Assembly (NCBI GenBank): GCA_964411985.1
Contig: CAYPNF010000067.1
Coordinates: 1-39,450, forward strand
Direction: 5' to 3'
DNA: 39,450 nt
Source of the DNA: CAYPNF01 sp964411985
Lineage (GTDB): Bacteria > Verrucomicrobiota > Verrucomicrobiia > Limisphaerales > J093
The notes below the pieces were generated by a model. It ran no database searches. It saw only the letters and a list, made by a program, of their open reading frames with translations, and was not told where the DNA came from. This document shows positions 9,086 to 18,172 of this stretch, one piece after another. A program made the translations under genes and the position numbers. The stretch's first letter is position 1. Each line of letters starts with the position of its first letter.

Positions 9086-12000
9086 TTATGGCGACTTTAC
9101 GCGGTAGAACCGGCAGGCCATGGTATCCCGGTCGGTGTAGCAGAGATTCGCCGTGGTGCTTGTGAGGGTGGTTAGTATACGCCACTCAACCAAGTCGATC
9201 GACGCCTCGATCTCCCAAGGACGATTCGGTTCCGCCGTGATGCTCAATACGCAGGTGCCGTCCGCCGCGGCTTTGGCACGCAAAACCGGTGGCTCCCAGA
9301 TCGTCAAGATCTGGTTCGCGGTAACACTGTTAAATGTCTGCACCGTTCCTGAAGGCCATTCGATCTTTAGGGCGAGGGTGTTTGTTGCATCGCCGAGGCC
9401 AAAATGAGCCCGCAAGTCATCCTGTGCTCGGTTGCCGGCTGATAATTCCCTCATCTGAGTGATGGTCTTCCCGAAGACCTTGGCGGTAAGCCGCACCTTT
9501 GCACCAATCGCGGAGCGGTTCGACGCTGTTCCGTTCAGCTTCACTTGCAGCCAGCTGTTGCTGTTGCCGTTGTTGTGATAGAGGAATGGCCGAGAGGTGC
9601 GAGCTCTGGTCACAAACAGATCCAGAGAACCGTCGTTGTCATAGTCACCCCACGCTGCGGTGTGGGATTCTCCCAAATCATTCGGCAGGCTGCCCGTGCG
9701 CACTTCGGTGAAGGTACCATCCCGATTGTTGTGGTAGAGCAAGCTGTTTACGCCCTTGATTGCTCTGGGGATGAACAGGTCCAGGTATCCGTCGTTGTCG
9801 TAGTCTGCCCAAGCAGCGGAACCCGTGCCGGTTTGCCTTCCTAACGGCGCCGGCGCAAAGGGGATGGAAGTGAATTGACCTCCGCCCTCGTTGTGGAAGA
9901 GTACGCTGGTTCCGTTGAAGCACGCCAAGAACAGGTCCAAGCGCCCGTCGTTGTCGTAGTCTGCCCAGGTCGGGGCATAGGCCAATTCGCCATTGCTGTT
10001 GGTTCCCGGGTAGCTGCCGATGGCGTTGGTCCGTATACATTCGAATTCGCCGTTCCCCACATTGTGATACAGCATGATCCGCGACGCTCCGGGGTCCGGG
10101 ATGACGAGATCGGGCCAGCCGTCGCCGTCATAATCCCCCCACGCCACGAGTTCGGTGCTGAGGACATCGTCGTTCGGAATGGGCCCTGCGGTCACCTGGG
10201 TGAAGGCGCCCTCGCCGTCATTGTGAGCGAGGCAATTCCTGTACACGATCCCGTCGTAGTGGCCACCGCTGGCGGCGGCCAGATCCAAATAGCCGTCCCG
10301 ATCGTAGTCCGCCCAGGCCGCGCTCTGGAAGTAGACACCGTCTGTCAAGAACGGGGCGAGTTGAGGCTGGCTGGTGAAGGTCCCGTCACCGTTGTTACGA
10401 TAGAAGAGCGACCCGGGCTGGTCGAGATCCAAGTCCATGCCGGCCACCAGCAAGTCTATGTTTCCATCGTTGTCGTAGTCTCCCCAGGAGCAACCATACC
10501 AAAAGAAAGCATTACCCACCAAGTCACCAACATCCTTCACAGTCATGGCCGTGAAGGTTCCATCGCGGTTATTTCGGAACAGGCTGCAGTGGCTGTAGCC
10601 CCAGTTCGTTCCGATGGGCCCCCCCGACCCGGCCACGAACAGGTCACTGTAGCCATCTTTGTCGTAGTCGATCCACGCACATCCCCAGGTGGAATTCGTG
10701 ATCTGCATCATGGGTTGGTCGTTCATCAGGGTGAACTGAGTGTCAATGCCCAGGTGCGTGTGGTTGGTCCATATCGTCCCATCCATCCGGGTGATTACCA
10801 CACTGTAGCGACCAGCTTGAGTGGTTTGGAGGTTGTGGAGACTCAGAGTCTTATTCGTTTCTCCTGGCAAATCTACTCCGTTGAACTGCCACTGATAGGT
10901 TCCGGTCGGGTACGAATTCGTAAGTGTTACCTCGCCGCCGGGACTCGCTGAAGGTCGGACAGGCTGGATTCTCACCGGTTCGGTGATGGGTACCAAGCGG
11001 TCTACACTCCCACTGGTTGTTTCCTGCACATTGCCCGAAGGCCACTCGACGCGGATCGCTTCCACGGCGGTGGCATCTCCCAGGCCGAAATGGAGAATGA
11101 GGGGCTGCCCGCCGGAGAAACCGTCGTTGCCGTTCACCTCCCGCACTTGCCAGAGGCTGCGGCCACCCATGGTGGCCTTGACTCGAACTTTGGCGCCGAT
11201 GGCCGACTGGTTGGACGCTTTGCCCGTCAGCTTCACTTTCAACCAGTGGTTCGTGTTCCCCACAGCCGGCAGGTTGTTGCGGTAGAGTTGGTTGAGATTA
11301 GGCACAGCGTCGCCGCAAGCCACAAACAAATCCAGAAATCCATCGTTGTCGTAGTCGGCCCAGGCTGGCCCCACTCGGCGCGTTCCCTGGGAGAGCAGGC
11401 TGCCGGTCCCCGTAGACTCAAATGTGCCGTCGCCGCGATTATGGAATAGCCAGCATTTCCCCTCATAGGAGCATCCGAACAGGTCCAGGTATCCGTCGTT
11501 GTCATAATCTCCCCATGTTCCCGAGAAGACGGAGGCTATGGCAAGGTCCGGAAATCCCGCCTCGGAGTTTGCGTTGGTAAAGGTCCCATTCGTGAGGTTG
11601 CGATGGAGGGTGGGGGTTCCATCACTGTAGGATCCCTGGAAGAAATCCAGGAATCCATCGTTGTTGTAGTCCCCCCAACAGCCAACTCCGTTAGCCATGC
11701 TGGAGGTCAGACTACCGGCGTCCACGGAGACGAATTTGTAGTTGCCCACGTTGCGGGACAGACGTTTTTGTCCATCCGCATCACACACGAGGGCGTCTTG
11801 TGCTCCGTCATTATCAAAGTCTGCCCAGTTGCAGAAGCACTTCAAGCTAGGTTCCCCAAGGATATCGCCTACCTCTGCGGCGCTCATTGGCCTAAACATG
11901 CGGTTCCCCAGGTTCCGGTTCAGCCCGTTTGGCTGCTGCTTCCCGTATCCGTTTGCGGTGAGCAAGTCCAAGTACCCGTCGCCATCGACATCCGACCAGG

Positions 12001-12721
12001 CGGAGCTGACACTCTCATCCTTAGACTCGTTGGAGACGATGCCTGGACCGGAGACGAAATCTCCTTTTCCACCCCCAAAGTAGAGGCTGTCTTTCAGAGT
12101 GGTGGCGTGGACGACGAAAAGATCGAGATTGCCGTCTTCGTCCACATCAGCCACCGCGCCTGAGAACGAGATGCTGCGGTTCAGGGTGATCGCATTGGTG
12201 ACTTTCGTGAAAGTGCCGTTCTTGTTGTTATGGTATAGAGCATCTTGCACAGTGCCACTGAGGATGGAGTTGGCCACGTAGAGATCCAGGTAACCGTCTT
12301 TGTCATAGTCCAGCCACGTGCCGGTGATGTGTCCGGCGCTATCCGTCGCAATCGGCCCAGAGGCGATCTTTTGAAAGGTGGGATCGACCCTGAGTGTCGC
12401 CACTGTACTCTTGGTAGAGCCGGTCGCATCCGTGGCCACCACCGAGTACTCCCCAGCATCGGCCAGTGTGACGTTCGTGATGGAAAGGACCAATTTTGCG
12501 CCGCTGGGGTTGAGGTTGGTATCGATCAAAGTGCTGCCGTGCCACCATTGATAGGCGTAGGGCGCAGTGCCCTTGGTCACCTTGATCTGGAAGCGGGCGG
12601 TTGCGCCGACAAGCTCTGAGGCTTCTGCGGGGGTGACTAGGCTGAGTTCGGGCCCCGCGAAAGCCAGTTGGGAGACGAAGGCAGCCAAGCTTAGCCAAGG
12701 CAGAATGCGGTTGATATTCAT
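9086..12721 (-). CDS. Secreted FG-GAP/VCBS protein with two duplicated Ig/propeller/ASPIC-UnbV halves
   Basis: A 1211-aa protein with a Sec signal peptide (MNINRILPWLSLAAFVSQLAFA). It is built twice over: an Ig-like domain (EYSVVATDATG; later RYSVVITRMDG), seven FG-GAP/VCBS repeats, then an ASPIC/UnbV domain (HFGLGDATAVEAIRVEWPSG and HFGLGDATNTLALKIEWPSG). I count 14 calcium-loop motifs of the form D-x-D-x-D-G-x-x-D-[LFA], seven per half, matching two seven-bladed integrin-like propellers. The last 65 residues are a module shared with the neighbouring exported proteins. FG-GAP propellers bind calcium and mediate adhesion or ligand binding. It follows the kinase gene by 192 bp and precedes the Calx-beta gene by 138 bp, all on the minus strand. 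No enzyme motif is visible. Confidence 0.9.
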   Translation of the reverse strand: MNINRILPWLSLAAFVSQLAFAGPELSLVTPAEASELVGATARFQIKVTKGTAPYAYQWWHGSTLIDTNLNPSGAKLVLSITNVTLADAGEYSVVATDATGSTKSTVATLRVDPTFQKIASGPIATDSAGHITGTWLDYDKDGYLDLYVANSILSGTVQDALYHNNKNGTFTKVTNAITLNRSISFSGAVADVDEDGNLDLFVVHATTLKDSLYFGGGKGDFVSGPGIVSNESKDESVSSAWSDVDGDGYLDLLTANGYGKQQPNGLNRNLGNRMFRPMSAAEVGDILGEPSLKCFCNWADFDNDGAQDALVCDADGQKRLSRNVGNYKFVSVDAGSLTSSMANGVGCWGDYNNDGFLDFFQGSYSDGTPTLHRNLTNGTFTNANSEAGFPDLAIASVFSGTWGDYDNDGYLDLFGCSYEGKCWLFHNRGDGTFESTGTGSLLSQGTRRVGPAWADYDNDGFLDLFVACGDAVPNLNQLYRNNLPAVGNTNHWLKVKLTGKASNQSAIGAKVRVKATMGGRSLWQVREVNGNDGFSGGQPLILHFGLGDATAVEAIRVEWPSGNVQETTSGSVDRLVPITEPVRIQPVRPSASPGGEVTLTNSYPTGTYQWQFNGVDLPGETNKTLSLHNLQTTQAGRYSVVITRMDGTIWTNHTHLGIDTQFTLMNDQPMMQITNSTWGCAWIDYDKDGYSDLFVAGSGGPIGTNWGYSHCSLFRNNRDGTFTAMTVKDVGDLVGNAFFWYGCSWGDYDNDGNIDLLVAGMDLDLDQPGSLFYRNNGDGTFTSQPQLAPFLTDGVYFQSAAWADYDRDGYLDLAAASGGHYDGIVYRNCLAHNDGEGAFTQVTAGPIPNDDVLSTELVAWGDYDGDGWPDLVIPDPGASRIMLYHNVGNGEFECIRTNAIGSYPGTNSNGELAYAPTWADYDNDGRLDLFLACFNGTSVLFHNEGGGQFTSIPFAPAPLGRQTGTGSAAWADYDNDGYLDLFIPRAIKGVNSLLYHNNRDGTFTEVRTGSLPNDLGESHTAAWGDYDNDGSLDLFVTRARTSRPFLYHNNGNSNSWLQVKLNGTASNRSAIGAKVRLTAKVFGKTITQMRELSAGNRAQDDLRAHFGLGDATNTLALKIEWPSGTVQTFNSVTANQILTIWEPPVLRAKAAADGTCVLSITAEPNRPWEIEASIDLVEWRILTTLTSTTANLCYTDRDTMACRFYRVKSP

Positions 12722-12913
12722 AGGTTACCTGTTGGGTGGCGCTGGAACAGTTTCGCTCGAGCTTGCCAGTTCGGCACGCGGACGGCTATGGGCGTGTCCA
12801 CTGCCCCCCCTATCATTCCGAACGTCCTGGGGGCGTGCAGGGATCCAATCGATACCCGGCCGGAGTAACTCCGGATTGTTGGGACCGTTTCCACAATCAG
12901 CGCCTTTCTATCC

Positions 12914-15900
12914 TTATCTACAGGAAGAGCGCGGATCTGTTGCAGAGTTTGTTGCAGAGGCGGCCGGCGCGGGGTGACGCTGGCGCATCTGGTTCCGTTC
13001 CTCCTCGAATGTGTTGACAAGGGTCTCGCCAAAAACAGGTTCGCTCTTAAGTGCCGCGATGGCCTGAGTGAGCGACTCCAACGCCTCAGGAACACGCTCG
13101 GCACGCTCCAAGAGAAAGGCCTGCGCCCGCCATACATAGAAGTTCCGGGGTCCCAACTGCGTTGCAGTGTGGATCGCCTCGAGCGCGCCGGATAAGTCTC
13201 CCTGCCTCTCCAGGCATAGCGCTCTGGCCCACCAGACCTCGGCATCGGATACCTCCAAAACCAACGCGCGTCGGCTTAGCCAATCGGCTTGGGCTAGGGC
13301 GGCGGGGTTCATGATCGAGTCTTGTTGCGCCAACACGCGAGCCAGATCGCGAGTGAGGTAGGGATGACTGGGCCGGTAGGCCAATGCTTCCCACAAGTCA
13401 TCCAGGACCCATCCCGGTTGGTTCCCGTGGGAATCGTAGCCAGCTGTCTCTATCCAGAATTGGATCGTCAACTGGGCGGAGGGAGATACGGCCCGAGTGA
13501 GCCGGTCGCCGAAGAACCATCTAGCCCATCGAGCAGGCCGGTTTGTGGACTCCTGCCAAGCCAAGCCCTCTTTCAACCGCAGCAATTCGGTCGTTGACAC
13601 CGGTTCAAAGACATTCGGTCCAATCCGTTTTTGTCCAGCCACTGCCTCGGCCAGCTCCGGCAGCCAGCCCGGGATTTCCCCGGAGACTTGGGTGAACTCA
13701 AACGCGTATCCCCATCCCTCGCCAGCCAGTCCTAGCCAAGTCCCGTCTGGGCTGAACCTTGCTGCCCGAAACCCTCTGCCGGGTTTGATCTCTCCGCTGC
13801 GGGGTTGGCCGGTCGCAGCCCCCCATACCCGGACCACCCCACTCTCGCAGGCCGTTACCACTCGGGTTTCATCGGTACTGAAATCGGCCATACGCACCAT
13901 CCCGTCGTGACGCCATGGTTCCCCCAATTGGCCGCCCTTGATTCCGTCCCAAAGGCGCGCCGTCCGGTCTTCGGAAGCCGTGAGCAGCTGTCGGCCGTCC
14001 CGGCTGAAGCGCACCGAGAGAATCGCGCCATCGTGTTTCATGGAACCCCCTAACGCCTTCCCAGACCGCGCGTCCCAAAGCTGCATCAGCCCGGCCTTGG
14101 TGGTTGTCACCACCCGGTTTCCATCGGGACTGAATCGCGCCAGGTTCACCTCGTCCCCGTGCCCCAGTGTTCGAGTGAGGGTTGCACCCGTGCTCATCTC
14201 CCATATTCGCGCGAGGCAGTCAGCACTCGCGGTGGCCAATCGTTTGCCGTCAGGGCTGAACTCCGCGTAGTTCACTATACCCTCGTGCCGTAGCGGCGGA
14301 CACACCTCTGTGCCAGTGGCCGCATTCCACACCCGAGCGGTATGATCCGCGGAAGCGGTGACGAACAGCCTGCCGTCTGGGCTGAGGCGGGCGGACAGTA
14401 CCGCATCGCCGTGCTTCCCCGGTGGATGCAGAAGTTGACCCGTATGGCTGTCCCAGAAAGCAACCGTCCCTTGCTCTTCTGCGGTCGCCACGAACCTGGC
14501 GTCAGGACTGAACTGCGCCGCAGCCACCCTGTTCCCCGGTGTGATCAGCTCGCCTGGATGCACTCGTCTGGGGAAGAGCACTTCCCATACACTGGGCACG
14601 GCGCCCGCGAGAAGCAGCCGGTCGGCACGTGGACTCCACTCCACATCCGTCAAACGAGCGGCGTGTCTGAACCGCAACGGCCTTGCCTGGCCCGGGCGCA
14701 CGTCCCAGATTTGGGCGGTTCGGTCAGACGATGACGTGACTACTCGACAGCCATCGGGACTGAAACACGCGTGCCATACTGCGCCGGCGTGCCAGAGCGG
14801 TTCGGTAAGCGGCAGGCCAGTGCGTGCATCCCAAACGCGCGCCGTCCGATCCTCGGACGCCGTGACGAGGCGATACCCGTCTGGGCTGAATGACGCCCCG
14901 CGCACTCTTCCCTTATGGACTAACGGGGGATAGACGGGTCGACCGGTTTGGGAATCCCAAACCCGGGCCGTGTGATCGAAGGAGGTGGTGACCACGCACC
15001 GGCCATCGGGACTGAATTCCACGGAATTGATAATGCCCTCGTGGCGCAAGTCTGGCGTGAGCGGCTGACTGGTGCGGGCGTCCCAGATTCGCGCGGTGTA
15101 GTCGCTGGAACCGGTGACCACCCGGTTTGCATCCCGACTGAAGGCGGCGCCCCGGACGGCTCTCCCGTGCCGCAGAGGATTGCCGACCCTTTGCCCACTT
15201 GCTACCTCCCATACCTGGGCCGTTCCGTCGTCTGAGGAGGTGAGCAACCACCGACCATCAGCGTCAAACTCGATTGTGTTGACCTCGTTACTGTGCTGCA
15301 GCACGGGCCCTACCGATTGGCCCGTGGCGGCATCCCAATACCGCACCCGGCCATCCCGGCATCCGGTGGCGAGCCAGCGCCCATCTGGGCTGTAGCGGAC
15401 GAACGTGACCCAGTCCGGGTGTTGCATGAGGACAGATACCTGTTGCCCGGTGGCGGAATCCCAGATGGCCGCCTTCCCGTCAAGGGATGCTGTGGCGACC
15501 TGTCGGCCGTCTGGGCTGAAGGTCGCCCACATGGGATTGCCGCTCCACACGAATTGGTCGCTGCGAACCAAGCGCCGGTCGTGCACGAGGGGCGAGGCCA
15601 AAGGGTGGCCGTTGGCGGTATCCCACAACCGTGTCGTGCAGTCCCGTGACGCCGTCAGGAGCCGCCTCCCATCGGCGCTGAACTGGGCAAAGAAAACCCG
15701 ATCGGGGTGCGGGAGGGGTGCCACCACAGGGAGCGCAAAGCTCCGGTGCGTCAACTCATGGAGAAGTCGTTCTGCGACGGTGTCGTCGTCGGGTTTCTGC
15801 CTCAGCAAAGAGGCCAGCACCGCCAAACCATCCGCCGCCCTGCAGCTGGCGAATAATTCCTCTGCTTGCTGAAGCTCCAAGCGGTAGACCGCGGCTTCCG

Positions 15901-17095
15901 CCGTTTGTCGTTGGCGCTTCTCTTCGGCTGCATTCCGCAGAGCCAGTGCACGTTCCCTTTGGATGCGAATCAGGGCCACCGGCGCCCCCACCGCCAACGC
16001 GATTCCGCACAGCACCAAGCCTATGCCCAAAGCGGCTATGACTGGCTTGCGCCTACACCACAACACCCCTTGCTCCCACAAGCTCACTCGCCGGGCCTGG
16101 ATCGGTTCATTCGCCAGCCACCTTTCCAAATCCTCCGCCAACGCCTCCGCCGAGGAGTACCGACGCTCCGGCTCCTTGCTCAAACACTTGAGGCAGATCG
16201 TCTCCAAGTCCTTTGGTATCGATCCGTTCAGACTTCGTGGTGCAGGCACCGATTCCTCCATCACCCGCCTGAGCGTGGCCATTGGCGTCTCGTCCCCGAA
16301 GGGCCGTTTCCCGGTCAGTATCTCGAACAGAATTGCCCCCAGACTGTACACGTCCGCCGCCGTCGTTACTTCCTTGCTGCGCCCCGCTGCCTGTTCCGGT
16401 GCCATGTAGTTGGGCGTTCCCAGCACCGCCTGCGAGAGCGTCAGCCCGCTGTCCTGTTCCCGCAGCTTGGCCAAGCCAAAATCGGTCACATACGGCTCAC
16501 CAGCGGCATCCAGGAGGATGTTGGCCGGTTTGAGATCCCGGTGCAGCACCCCGCGCCGATGAGCATACTCCACCGCCCGCGCGATCTTAAGAATCAACTC
16601 TGCCGCCCGCCTCCCTTCCAGCGGCCCCTTGTGTTTCACCTCTTGCGCCAGGTTGGGCCCTTCGATGAGCCGCATGGTGAAGTAGTTGAGGCCTTCGCAT
16701 TCTCCCACTTCGTGGATTGCCACGATGTTCGGATGTTCCAAGGCCGCTGCCGCTCGCGCTTCGGTGTGGAATCGCTGGAGAAAGTCGTTGCCGCACAATC
16801 CCACAGACCGGATCATCTTCAGTGCCACGACTCGGTTCAGCTCCACTTGCCGGGCCCGATAGATCACTCCCATCCCCCCGTGCCCAAGCTCGGCCAGCAA
16901 CTCGTAAGGGCCAAACCGTTGGCCCAAAAGGCTCCCTATCGCCGCACTTTGGGATGGCGGTTGGCTATCGCCATTCTCCTCCGGGTCCGCCTCGCGCAGG
17001 GACAACTCCAAGAGGCACCTGGGACAACGGTTCCCGATCGCTCCCATGCAAATCGGGGAGCCGCATTCTGAACAATGACCCAAGGTGCTACTCAT
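12914..17095 (-). CDS. Hanks-type Ser/Thr protein kinase with WD40 propellers and TPR
   Basis: A 1393-aa membrane protein. The N-terminal zinc ribbon (CSECG...CPRC) is followed by a complete kinase domain (about 64-325): glycine loop LGHGGMGVIYRA, VALKMI lysine, HRDLKPANILL, DFGLAKL and YMAPEQA. One transmembrane helix follows (PVIAALGIGLVLCGIALAV, about 355-380). About 16 WD40 repeats come next (14 clear, two degenerate; FSPDGRxVxTASxDxTARVWD), enough for two propellers outside the membrane. The C-terminal region has TPR-like helices (AEVWWARALCLERQGDLSGAL). It should be an active receptor-like kinase whose propellers sense a ligand or assemble partners. I chose the ATG at 17095, directly before the zinc ribbon; an ATG at 17140 adds 15 basic residues. 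The ECF sigma gene lies 100 bp upstream on the same strand and may be its target or co-regulator. Confidence 0.93.
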   Translation of the reverse strand: MSSTLGHCSECGSPICMGAIGNRCPRCLLELSLREADPEENGDSQPPSQSAAIGSLLGQRFGPYELLAELGHGGMGVIYRARQVELNRVVALKMIRSVGLCGNDFLQRFHTEARAAAALEHPNIVAIHEVGECEGLNYFTMRLIEGPNLAQEVKHKGPLEGRRAAELILKIARAVEYAHRRGVLHRDLKPANILLDAAGEPYVTDFGLAKLREQDSGLTLSQAVLGTPNYMAPEQAAGRSKEVTTAADVYSLGAILFEILTGKRPFGDETPMATLRRVMEESVPAPRSLNGSIPKDLETICLKCLSKEPERRYSSAEALAEDLERWLANEPIQARRVSLWEQGVLWCRRKPVIAALGIGLVLCGIALAVGAPVALIRIQRERALALRNAAEEKRQRQTAEAAVYRLELQQAEELFASCRAADGLAVLASLLRQKPDDDTVAERLLHELTHRSFALPVVAPLPHPDRVFFAQFSADGRRLLTASRDCTTRLWDTANGHPLASPLVHDRRLVRSDQFVWSGNPMWATFSPDGRQVATASLDGKAAIWDSATGQQVSVLMQHPDWVTFVRYSPDGRWLATGCRDGRVRYWDAATGQSVGPVLQHSNEVNTIEFDADGRWLLTSSDDGTAQVWEVASGQRVGNPLRHGRAVRGAAFSRDANRVVTGSSDYTARIWDARTSQPLTPDLRHEGIINSVEFSPDGRCVVTTSFDHTARVWDSQTGRPVYPPLVHKGRVRGASFSPDGYRLVTASEDRTARVWDARTGLPLTEPLWHAGAVWHACFSPDGCRVVTSSSDRTAQIWDVRPGQARPLRFRHAARLTDVEWSPRADRLLLAGAVPSVWEVLFPRRVHPGELITPGNRVAAAQFSPDARFVATAEEQGTVAFWDSHTGQLLHPPGKHGDAVLSARLSPDGRLFVTASADHTARVWNAATGTEVCPPLRHEGIVNYAEFSPDGKRLATASADCLARIWEMSTGATLTRTLGHGDEVNLARFSPDGNRVVTTTKAGLMQLWDARSGKALGGSMKHDGAILSVRFSRDGRQLLTASEDRTARLWDGIKGGQLGEPWRHDGMVRMADFSTDETRVVTACESGVVRVWGAATGQPRSGEIKPGRGFRAARFSPDGTWLGLAGEGWGYAFEFTQVSGEIPGWLPELAEAVAGQKRIGPNVFEPVSTTELLRLKEGLAWQESTNRPARWARWFFGDRLTRAVSPSAQLTIQFWIETAGYDSHGNQPGWVLDDLWEALAYRPSHPYLTRDLARVLAQQDSIMNPAALAQADWLSRRALVLEVSDAEVWWARALCLERQGDLSGALEAIHTATQLGPRNFYVWRAQAFLLERAERVPEALESLTQAIAALKSEPVFGETLVNTFEEERNQMRQRHPAPAASATNSATDPRSSCR

Positions 17096-17195
17096 CGGAC
17101 GTTCGGGTCGCTTTCGGCGGGGCACGCCCCCGCCTCTCATCCATATACAACAGCAAGTCGCGGAAAATGTGGCACAAAAGCGAATCTGGGTTGGC

Positions 17196-17942
17196 TCAGG
17201 AACTCACAGCGGCAATCAGGTGCCGTATCTCCTCATCGACTTCCTCGGGCTTCTCTACGGTCTTTGCCACTTCTGCCCGGAGCGCCTTGCGCAGACGTTT
17301 CTTGAGCCGGTGGACTTCGGAGCGCACACTCCCGGTGGAGAGACCCAACCGAGCAGCCACTTCCTCGATGCCCAGCGGACTTTCCTCTCCCGGCATGAGT
17401 GGTTCCAAGAGATCGAAGCGCTGAGGGTTGCCGGCGGCCTCGAAGTCGGCTTGCACCTGAGCCCGAGCCTCGGCGATGACGGTCAGCCCCCAAACCCTTT
17501 CGTAAAGCCGCTCAGCGCTCAGGCTGGGGTCCAGATCCTCGCTGTAGCGCGGCTCCATCGTGGAATCGTCCAAGGGGAGGGGAATCTCGCCTTCTCCTCG
17601 CTTTTGTGTTCGAGCGCGGTCCCATTCGTTGATTAGGAAGTTCTGGAGTGAGGCCAGAAGGAAGCTGCGGAACCGACCTCGGCCTGGTTGGACTCTTGAA
17701 AAGCCATGGTTGGCAAGGAACCGGGCGAAGAAGGCTTGGGTGAGATCCTGGGCGTCAGTTGGGTTGTGGCCCTGTCGGCGGACATAGGCGTAGAGTGGAT
17801 ACCAGTAGCTACGACATAGCTCTTCCAAGGCCGAGAAACCCGAGGCTGAATCCCGGCCGGCTGCCACCACGGCACTCCAGTGGGTGGGAGGAAACGATCC
17901 GCCGGCACTGATGACATCGCGTTCGCCCATGGCTTGAAGCAC
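17196..17942 (-). CDS. ECF-type RNA polymerase sigma factor
   Basis: A 248-aa sigma-70 family protein. Region 2 spans about 35-105 (SYWYPLYAYVRRQGHNPTDAQ, DLTQAFFARFLAN, GRFRSFLLASLQNFLINEWD). Region 4 sits near 195-235 with a helix-turn-helix (EEVAARLGLSTGSVRSEVHR). The linker between regions 2 and 4 is longer than in classical ECF factors. No anti-sigma factor is adjacent. Instead the next gene in the same direction encodes a Hanks-type kinase, a pairing common in Planctomycetes and Verrucomicrobia where control by phosphorylation has been proposed. The GTG at 17942 has AGGAAG 6 nt upstream; an ATG at 17930 is an alternative start. Confidence 0.92.
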   Translation of the reverse strand: MLQAMGERDVISAGGSFPPTHWSAVVAAGRDSASGFSALEELCRSYWYPLYAYVRRQGHNPTDAQDLTQAFFARFLANHGFSRVQPGRGRFRSFLLASLQNFLINEWDRARTQKRGEGEIPLPLDDSTMEPRYSEDLDPSLSAERLYERVWGLTVIAEARAQVQADFEAAGNPQRFDLLEPLMPGEESPLGIEEVAARLGLSTGSVRSEVHRLKKRLRKALRAEVAKTVEKPEEVDEEIRHLIAAVSS

Positions 17943-18172
17943 TCCAGTCTTCCTGTTCCGCCGTGCCAGCCCTGAGCGAGCCTTCTCTACCCTCTCCTCA
18001 CCTTCTGGACTTCCTCACCACACCGGGCTTCACGGTCGATGCGCCCATAGCAGAGAGATAGTGTGCTTTGAATGAAGGAAATCCTACCTATCTTGTCGCC
18101 CCAATGCACGCCAAATCGTGGCTGCGGACGAGGTATTACGGCGTTTTACTAGATTGGCAGGGGGGATGACTC

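Noticed and set aside
9875..10951. 358-aa open frame antisense to the FG-GAP gene
   Set aside because: Val-rich repeats (VVVV) arise from the antisense of the D-x-D-x-D-G codons; not a gene.
9600..12350. Recurring 'tcgttgtc' patterns that resemble a repeat array
   Set aside because: They are the codons of the 14 calcium loops in the FG-GAP repeats; spacing is irregular and no CRISPR-like identity exists.
12860..12874. CCGGAG/CTCCGG hairpin as a terminator after the kinase gene
   Set aside because: Only 6 bp with a 3-base loop and no T-run on the transcribed strand.
15866..17071. 401-aa open frame antisense to the kinase gene
   Set aside because: No domain or signal; long antisense frames are common in high-GC genes, and the opposite strand encodes a complete kinase.
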